Assembly (NCBI GenBank): GCA_964412365.1
Contig: CAYPOI010000003.1
Coordinates: 1 to 64,000 of the forward strand
Length of the DNA: 64,000 nt
From: CAMTWZ01 sp964412365
GTDB taxonomy: Bacteria; Bacteroidota; Rhodothermia; Balneolales; HLUCCA01
Direction: 5' to 3'
In this document: positions 59,376-64,000 of the stretch, in pieces
Numbering within the stretch: the stretch's first letter is position 1
Layout of the letters: each line of letters opens with the position of its first letter
Position numbers and translations under genes: made by a program
Notes under the pieces: model-generated
What the model was told of the DNA's origin: nothing
What the model saw: the letters and a program-made list of their open reading frames with translations, nothing else
The model's database searches: none

Positions 59376-60386
59376 ATGTATTCCGATATTGATGCCCTTC
59401 GCGCCGACATCCAGGCGGCCGCCCTCGCAACCGCAGACGACCTGGAAACCTACCGCCTCCGATTCCTGATCCGGAAATCGCCCATCGCCGATCTGTTTTC
59501 TGCCATGGGCCGGCTTCCGGCTGAGGAACGGGCAAACGCAGGTAAACTGCTGAACGACCTTCGCGATCTGGCGCAACTACGTTACGATGAGGCGAAAGCT
59601 ATCGTCGGTTCAGGGAACGTAGTCTCGCGCAAAGCCACCGACGATCTCACGCTCCCCCCTGCTCCACAGCCGCTAGGATCATTGCATCCGATCACTCTCA
59701 CGCTAGAAGAGATCAAGCAAGTGTTTTTCCGTTTGGGATTCTCCGTGGCCGACGGACCCGAGTTGGAAGACGACTTTCATAATTTCACGGCGCTCAATTT
59801 CCCGCCCGAGCATCCGGCTCGCGACATGCAAGACACGTTCTTCATTCGCAAAGATCATGAGAATCCGGAAAACGATCTATTGCTTCGCACGCATACATCC
59901 CCCACTCAAATCCGGCATATGCTCTCGCGCAAACCGCCGATCCGCGCCATCATGCCCGGTCGCGTATATCGCAACGAAGCCGTCAATTACAAATCCTACT
60001 TCCTCTTTCATCAAGTTGAAGCCTTGTACGTGGACAAACATGTCACATTCGCTGAACTGAAGGAAACGCTGGTGATGCTCGCTGAAATGGTGTTCAACCG
60101 CAAGGTGAAGTACCGCATGCGTCCGTCATTCTTTCCGTTCACCGAACCGAGTTTGGAAATGGACATCTGGTGGGATGCGCCCGGATCGGAAGGCCGTTGG
60201 ATGGAAATCCTTGGCGCCGGCATGGTGCACCCGAATGTGTTGAAGGCCGCTGGCATCGATCCGGAGGAATATTCCGGTTTCGCACTCGGCATGGGCGTGG
60301 AACGCATCGCCAAACAACGCTACGGCATCGACGACATCCGTCTGTTCTATGAGAATGATGTCCGTTTCCTTGAGCAATTCCGCTAA
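59376..60386 (+). CDS. pheS: Phenylalanyl-tRNA synthetase alpha subunit
   Basis: The 336-residue class II catalytic subunit has an N-terminal coiled-coil (residues 1-85) then HPITLTLEEIKQVFFRLGFS, motif 2 RVYRNEAVNYKSYFLFHQVE and motif 3 FALGMGVERIAKQRYGIDDI. The start MYSDIDALRADIQ is preferred over an in-frame GTG inside rplT that would read through the terminator. It is paired with pheT 18 nt downstream. Confidence 0.95.
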   Translation: MYSDIDALRADIQAAALATADDLETYRLRFLIRKSPIADLFSAMGRLPAEERANAGKLLNDLRDLAQLRYDEAKAIVGSGNVVSRKATDDLTLPPAPQPLGSLHPITLTLEEIKQVFFRLGFSVADGPELEDDFHNFTALNFPPEHPARDMQDTFFIRKDHENPENDLLLRTHTSPTQIRHMLSRKPPIRAIMPGRVYRNEAVNYKSYFLFHQVEALYVDKHVTFAELKETLVMLAEMVFNRKVKYRMRPSFFPFTEPSLEMDIWWDAPGSEGRWMEILGAGMVHPNVLKAAGIDPEEYSGFALGMGVERIAKQRYGIDDIRLFYENDVRFLEQFR

Positions 60387-60404
60387 TTATTCGCATTCCG
60401 TTTC

Positions 60405-62819
60405 ATGAAAGTCTCTCTCAACTGGTTATCTGATTACGTCAAACTCACCGCACCGGCCGACGACATCGCCAATCTCATCACCTTGGCCGGACTCGAAGTC
60501 GAAGAGGTCGTTCAAATCGGATCCGATCTGAACGGTGTGGTTGTAGGCGAAGTGCTGACCCGCATACAACATCCAAATGCGGATCGTCTTTCCGTCTGCA
60601 CCGTTGATGTCGGCACCGGTGAGCCGGTACAAATCGTGTGCGGCGCACCGAATGTGGCGGCCGGACAAAAAGTGCTTGTAGCCACCGTAGGTACCACACT
60701 TCCCGTATCTCTGCCGGATGGATCACCATTGGTCATCAACAAATCCAAAATTCGTGGCGAAGTGTCCGAAGGAATGATCTGCGCCGAAGATGAATTGGGC
60801 TTGGGGACCGATCACTCCGGCATCATCGTCTTGAAAACCGATAAGCCGAATGGTTCGCCGATTTCAGATGTCCGAAAATTGGATACCGACCATGTGATGG
60901 ATGTCTCCATCACGCCGAACCGTCCGGATGCGACATGCCACCTCGGCATCGCCCGCGATCTGGCAGCGGTGTTGAATGAGCATCTGAACAAGCCATTTGG
61001 AACGGCAGAGCCCGTTTTTTCTCCCCTATCCGAGAGCCAAATCCAGATTGAGATCCTTAATCCAGACAAGTGTCATCGCTATATCGGATTATTGATTCGT
61101 GGCGTGAAGGTCGGACCCTCTCCCGATTGGCTGAAGAATCGACTTACCGCGATCGGACTCCGTTCCATCAACAACATCGTGGACGCCACCAACTATGTGA
61201 TGCATGAGCTGGGTCAACCTCTGCATGCCTTCGATTACGATCAGATCGGCGGAAAACGCATTGTCGTAAAAGACGAGCGCAAAGATGTCACGTTCACCAC
61301 ATTAGACGGTCAGGAGCGCACCATTCCCGCTGGAAGCCTGTTCATTTGTGATGGAAACAAGCCGGTTGCCTTGGCTGGAATCATGGGTGGGCTGAACTCC
61401 GAAATCAGCGATCAAACAACCTCCGTACTGCTTGAGTGCGCGTACTTCGAACCGACGGGTATCCGCAAAACGGCCAAATCCATCGGACTTCAATCCGATT
61501 CTTCCTATCGCTTTGAGCGGGGCATCGATCCGAACATCACAGCTCATGCGGTTCGACGCTGCGCCGAGATCATTCTAAAGGTTTCCAAGGGGGCCGAAAT
61601 CGTAGGTGCAATGGACGTGCATCCTGTCGTGACCGAAGCAATGAGTATCGCACTACGTCTCGAATTCGTCAACCGAACACTAGGAACCAGTTTGCGATTC
61701 AACCAAATCGTGTCCATCCTCAAAGGATTGGAATTCGATGTGGACAAGCTCGCTGATGAGACCTTGATGGTGACCGTGCCCACATTCCGACCTGACATCA
61801 CGCGGGAAATCGATTTGGTGGAGGAAGTGGCTCGTATCTACGATTATAATCAGATTCCGAACCCCGGAAAGATCCAATTCTCACGTCCTTACCCGCTTCC
61901 ATTCCGCGAAACGGCGTTACGTAAAATCCGCGATGCGGCGGTACGTCTCGGTTTTCGGGAAACGTATGGCAACTCCCTCCTTCCGGAACAGTCTGCCGGA
62001 CATTTTGCCGCAGCCGACGAGCTCATCCATGCGCTGAACCCGATCAGCCGCGATACGACCACAATGCGTCCGTTGCTCGCACCAGGTTTTCTGAAAGCCG
62101 CATCCTTCAATTTCAATCGAGGTACGAAATCGGTACGCTTTTTTGAAATCGGAAACATCTTCCAGAAAGCGGAAAAAGGCACGTGGGTACCGGGGGTACA
62201 CGAAGACACTCATCTGTTGCTGGGCATCGGCGGACTCTCCCGCGAATCGCATTGGTCTCAATCTGAAAAAGGATTTCAACTCATTGAATTGAAAGGACTC
62301 GTGTCCGGTTTCTTCGATGCGCTTGGAGTTAGCCATCTCGTCCAATCTGAAATTGGCACGGACTCCATCGCCTATCGCATCGGTAAATCGGATTTGGGGA
62401 CGTTGCGAATTCCATCGCCTGAGATACTCAAAGCGTTTGATGTGTCGCAACATGTCGGATATGCTGAACTCTCACTTGGCATCTTGATTCCAGCCATGGA
62501 AACACTTGCACGCATCACGTACGTGCCGATTCCGAAGTACCCAAGTATCGAATATGACATCTCGTTGATTGTCGGCTCATCGGTCGCAAGTGGCGACATC
62601 GAGGCCCTCATCCGCAAACAAGCTGGTAAAACGCTTAGAAGCGTGTCTGTTTTCGACGTCTACGAAGGTAAGAATCTGCCTGAAGGTAAGAAAAGCCTTG
62701 GCTATCGGATGGTGTTCAGAGACGATAACCGGACATTGACTATTCGGGATGTGGATGCTATCATAACGAGCGTAGTCAACACCCTCGGAAAAACCTACGA
62801 GGCCACCCTTCGGAGCTGA
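60405..62819 (+). CDS. pheT: Phenylalanyl-tRNA synthetase beta subunit
   Basis: The 804-residue subunit starts MKVSLNWLSDYVKLTAPADD. It has an EMAP/OB tRNA-binding domain (residues 40-150, HPNADRLSVCTVDVGTGEPV), the B3/B4 editing domain (NNIVDATNYVMHELGQPLHA), B5, the catalytic-like core and a C-terminal anticodon-binding domain (YPSIEYDISLIV). Length and order are normal. Confidence 0.95.
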   Translation: MKVSLNWLSDYVKLTAPADDIANLITLAGLEVEEVVQIGSDLNGVVVGEVLTRIQHPNADRLSVCTVDVGTGEPVQIVCGAPNVAAGQKVLVATVGTTLPVSLPDGSPLVINKSKIRGEVSEGMICAEDELGLGTDHSGIIVLKTDKPNGSPISDVRKLDTDHVMDVSITPNRPDATCHLGIARDLAAVLNEHLNKPFGTAEPVFSPLSESQIQIEILNPDKCHRYIGLLIRGVKVGPSPDWLKNRLTAIGLRSINNIVDATNYVMHELGQPLHAFDYDQIGGKRIVVKDERKDVTFTTLDGQERTIPAGSLFICDGNKPVALAGIMGGLNSEISDQTTSVLLECAYFEPTGIRKTAKSIGLQSDSSYRFERGIDPNITAHAVRRCAEIILKVSKGAEIVGAMDVHPVVTEAMSIALRLEFVNRTLGTSLRFNQIVSILKGLEFDVDKLADETLMVTVPTFRPDITREIDLVEEVARIYDYNQIPNPGKIQFSRPYPLPFRETALRKIRDAAVRLGFRETYGNSLLPEQSAGHFAAADELIHALNPISRDTTTMRPLLAPGFLKAASFNFNRGTKSVRFFEIGNIFQKAEKGTWVPGVHEDTHLLLGIGGLSRESHWSQSEKGFQLIELKGLVSGFFDALGVSHLVQSEIGTDSIAYRIGKSDLGTLRIPSPEILKAFDVSQHVGYAELSLGILIPAMETLARITYVPIPKYPSIEYDISLIVGSSVASGDIEALIRKQAGKTLRSVSVFDVYEGKNLPEGKKSLGYRMVFRDDNRTLTIRDVDAIITSVVNTLGKTYEATLRS

Positions 62820-62821
62820 AT

Positions 62822-63052
62822 ATGAATCAGGAATTTGCGGAACTTATCGATCAACTGGCATTGGAAGTCGGACGCTTGAGGAAGGAAGTGGCCCGGCTTC
62901 GAGCTGAGAATGCGTCGCTTGCATCCGCATCCCCATCCTCCTCCTCAACCGATGCATTCAATGGACTAAACGACCAAGATCGTCATGCCTTGCGCCATCA
63001 AGTGATCGAGCACATCCGAAAAATCGACCATCTTTTGGGAGAGAGCCAATGA
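62822..63052 (+). CDS. Small coiled-coil protein between pheT and zapA
   Basis: The 76-residue protein has an N-terminal leucine-rich coiled coil (LIDQLALEVGRLRKEVARLR), a serine-rich linker (SASPSSSSTD) and a C-terminal helix (HALRHQVIEHIRKIDHLLGE). It resembles small division-associated coiled-coil proteins in size and position but I cannot name it. The ATG is 2 nt after pheT and the stop overlaps zapA by 4 nt, so a link with ZapA is likely. Confidence 0.7.
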   Translation: MNQEFAELIDQLALEVGRLRKEVARLRAENASLASASPSSSSTDAFNGLNDQDRHALRHQVIEHIRKIDHLLGESQ

Positions 63053-63360
63053 AATCGATCAAAGTCACCATCCTCGGAAAACAGTACCCTCTTCGTGTGG
63101 AAGACCACGATGAAGAATTTATGTATCAAATCGCCCGATACGTCGACGACCGCTTCCGCGTGTTCAAAGATGAGTTGCAAAACCAAGTCGAAACCACGGT
63201 TTTGGTGTTAGCCTGCCTGAGTATTGCTGAGGAGTTGTTCATTGAACGCCGAAGCAAAGGGGTGAAAAAAGACGGGGAATCTATGGCCATAGACGATGCC
63301 TCGCGCCGAATCCGCCAAATTATTGGTGATATTCAATCCGATTTTTCGCATATTGAATGA
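63049..63360 (+). CDS. zapA: Cell division protein ZapA
   Basis: The 103-residue protein matches ZapA: SIKVTILGKQYPLRVEDHDE for the N-terminal beta hairpin and a long helix VLACLSIAEELFIERRSKGV for tetramer formation. ZapA promotes FtsZ bundling. It begins in an ATGA overlap with the small coiled-coil gene and is followed immediately by the probable 6S RNA. Confidence 0.87.
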   Translation: MKSIKVTILGKQYPLRVEDHDEEFMYQIARYVDDRFRVFKDELQNQVETTVLVLACLSIAEELFIERRSKGVKKDGESMAIDDASRRIRQIIGDIQSDFSHIE

Positions 63361-63543
63361 CGCCCGTAGGGTAAACGTTTAAGCCATTAACTATTAATCG
63401 TAAAATGGGAGTTTGACGTCTGCCGGTACTGACAAGCCTCGTCACTTTGTAGGAGGAAGCCAAACCCGGAAGAGCAGATTCCCACCCTGTAACAAACTAG
63501 GGTTGATGTGCTTAACCATATCCTACAGGCGTTTTTTATTTTT
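63361..63543 (+). ncRNA. ssrS: Probable 6S RNA
   Basis: About 183 nt with no ORF begins right after zapA. The ends pair (cgcc-c-gtagg with cctac-a-ggcg), followed inward by ttaagc/gcttaa. Inner pairings tctgc/gcaga and gtttg/caaac can form, leaving a large open central region as in 6S RNA. It ends in T6A-T5. The location directly after zapA is the classical ssrS position. I could not run a covariance model, so the identity rests on position, ends and overall architecture. Confidence 0.62.
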
Positions 63544-63555
63544 ACCCGCCCCTGA

Positions 63556-64000
63556 ATGTCATCGAGATCCTCCTTACGCGTCCTGTTTGTCAGCGACATC
63601 GTCGGCCAGCCTGGTTTGGACATCCTCCAAACCTTTCTTCCTTCCCTCATCCAAAAACATAAGCCTGATTTTGTGATCGCCAACGGCGAGAATTCACATG
63701 AAGGGATGGGCATCAATGAAGAGATCGCCAAAGATTTGTACAAGTGGGGTGTTCATGTGATCACTGGTGGAAATCATTCCTTCGACAAATGGAAGATTCT
63801 GCCCTATATGAAAACCGATAAACACTTATTGCGGCCTCTCAACTACCCGCGAGGCGTGAACGGATATGGCTATGGCGTGTATGATGTGCCCGATACGTCG
63901 TTTAAGATCGGCGTCCTGAATCTTCAAGGCCGTGTTTATTTGCCAGCCACGGATGATCCCTTCCGGACGGCCGATTGGGCGTTGGAGCGGATCTCGGCCG
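63556..64000 (+). CDS. YmdB/TIGR00282-type metallophosphoesterase (partial, runs off the window)
   Basis: Begins MSSRSSLRVLFVSDIVGQPG and reads open to the last base (148 residues). It has the YmdB pattern FVIANGENSHEGMGINEEIA and the metal-site HVITGGNHSFDKWKI, then INxQGR-like NLQGRVYLPATDDPF. YmdB-type enzymes hydrolyse 2',3'-cyclic nucleotides and affect biofilm and global expression. The start is 12 nt after the 6S T-tract. Confidence 0.85.
   Translation, partial: MSSRSSLRVLFVSDIVGQPGLDILQTFLPSLIQKHKPDFVIANGENSHEGMGINEEIAKDLYKWGVHVITGGNHSFDKWKILPYMKTDKHLLRPLNYPRGVNGYGYGVYDVPDTSFKIGVLNLQGRVYLPATDDPFRTADWALERISA

Noticed and set aside
63361..63543. SRP RNA or tmRNA
   Set aside because: A ccggaag...agcag string recalls the SRP loop, but the required short apical stem and conserved tetraloop context are missing, and there is no tmRNA tag ORF or tRNA-like end.

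Overview
The window looks like a chromosomal contig from a bacterium of the Bacteroidota-Chlorobiota-Rhodothermota (FCB) group. Three large exported proteins end in a C-terminal sorting region of the YPNPFNPST type. An N-acyl-ornithine carbamoyltransferase replaces ordinary ornithine carbamoyltransferase. Upstream elements often match the Bacteroidota promoter form TTG-N21/22-TAnnTTTG. Balneolota, Rhodothermota or Ignavibacteria-like lineages fit best; the genus cannot be resolved from sequence alone. Almost everything is chromosomal housekeeping. I see no phage, insertion sequence, integrase or CRISPR array. Two assembly gaps (100 N and 10 N) interrupt genes. || Layout. 1-6.7 kb (+): citramalate synthase end, leuA, leuC, leuD, leuB, proC and an AlaC-type aminotransferase, mostly joined by ATGA overlaps. 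6.8-13.2 kb: a DUF4382 lipoprotein, a secreted CotH-kinase protein, and a minus-strand run of aldose epimerase, two small membrane proteins and a CoA-transferase. 13.2-18 kb: tRNA-Leu(CAA), a propeller-type sensor histidine kinase and an exported phosphodiester glycosidase. 18-20.6 kb (-): metZ, an OsmC-like protein and an ADP-ribosylglycohydrolase homologue that has lost its metal ligands. 20.6-29 kb (-): an arginine operon argG, P-loop protein, argC, argD, acyl-ornithine carbamoyltransferase, argB, M20 deacylase and argH. 29.2-36.4 kb: queG, an ECF sigma factor, an RRM protein, then ppx-prmA-M28 peptidase-SDR-gatA-tatA. 36.5-45.6 kb (+): DUF2795 protein, Omp85 protein, cNMP-binding protein, RlmD, CrtI-like desaturase, acyltransferase, GltS-like carrier and a small envelope protein. 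45.7-49 kb: a GH81 beta-1,3-glucanase broken by a gap. 49-54.3 kb: phosphodiesterase, GT2, deoC and two aldehyde dehydrogenase genes that together resemble a split ALDH16. 54.4-64 kb: ychF, nusB, tRNA-Val(GAC), thrS-infC-rpmI-rplT, pheS-pheT, zapA, a probable 6S RNA and a YmdB-type phosphoesterase. || How the genes work together. The branched-chain block makes leucine and, through citramalate, isoleucine precursors. The arginine block is a complete acylated route except for the first acylation of glutamate; an uncharacterised P-loop protein sits in the operon and is a candidate for that step. The sequence reads most like the N-succinyl variant. A perfect terminator hairpin lies 12 nt upstream of argG behind a small Arg-containing ORF, which suggests attenuation. 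The deoC-ALDH pair would take deoxyribose-5-phosphate to glyceraldehyde-3-phosphate plus acetate. || The most unusual non-coding feature is a set of intergenic or gene-end elements made of short words repeated every 7 or 8 nt (19.6, 30.1, 52.9 and 54.3 kb). Three of them fold back on an imperfect copy to make long hairpins; each site uses a different word.
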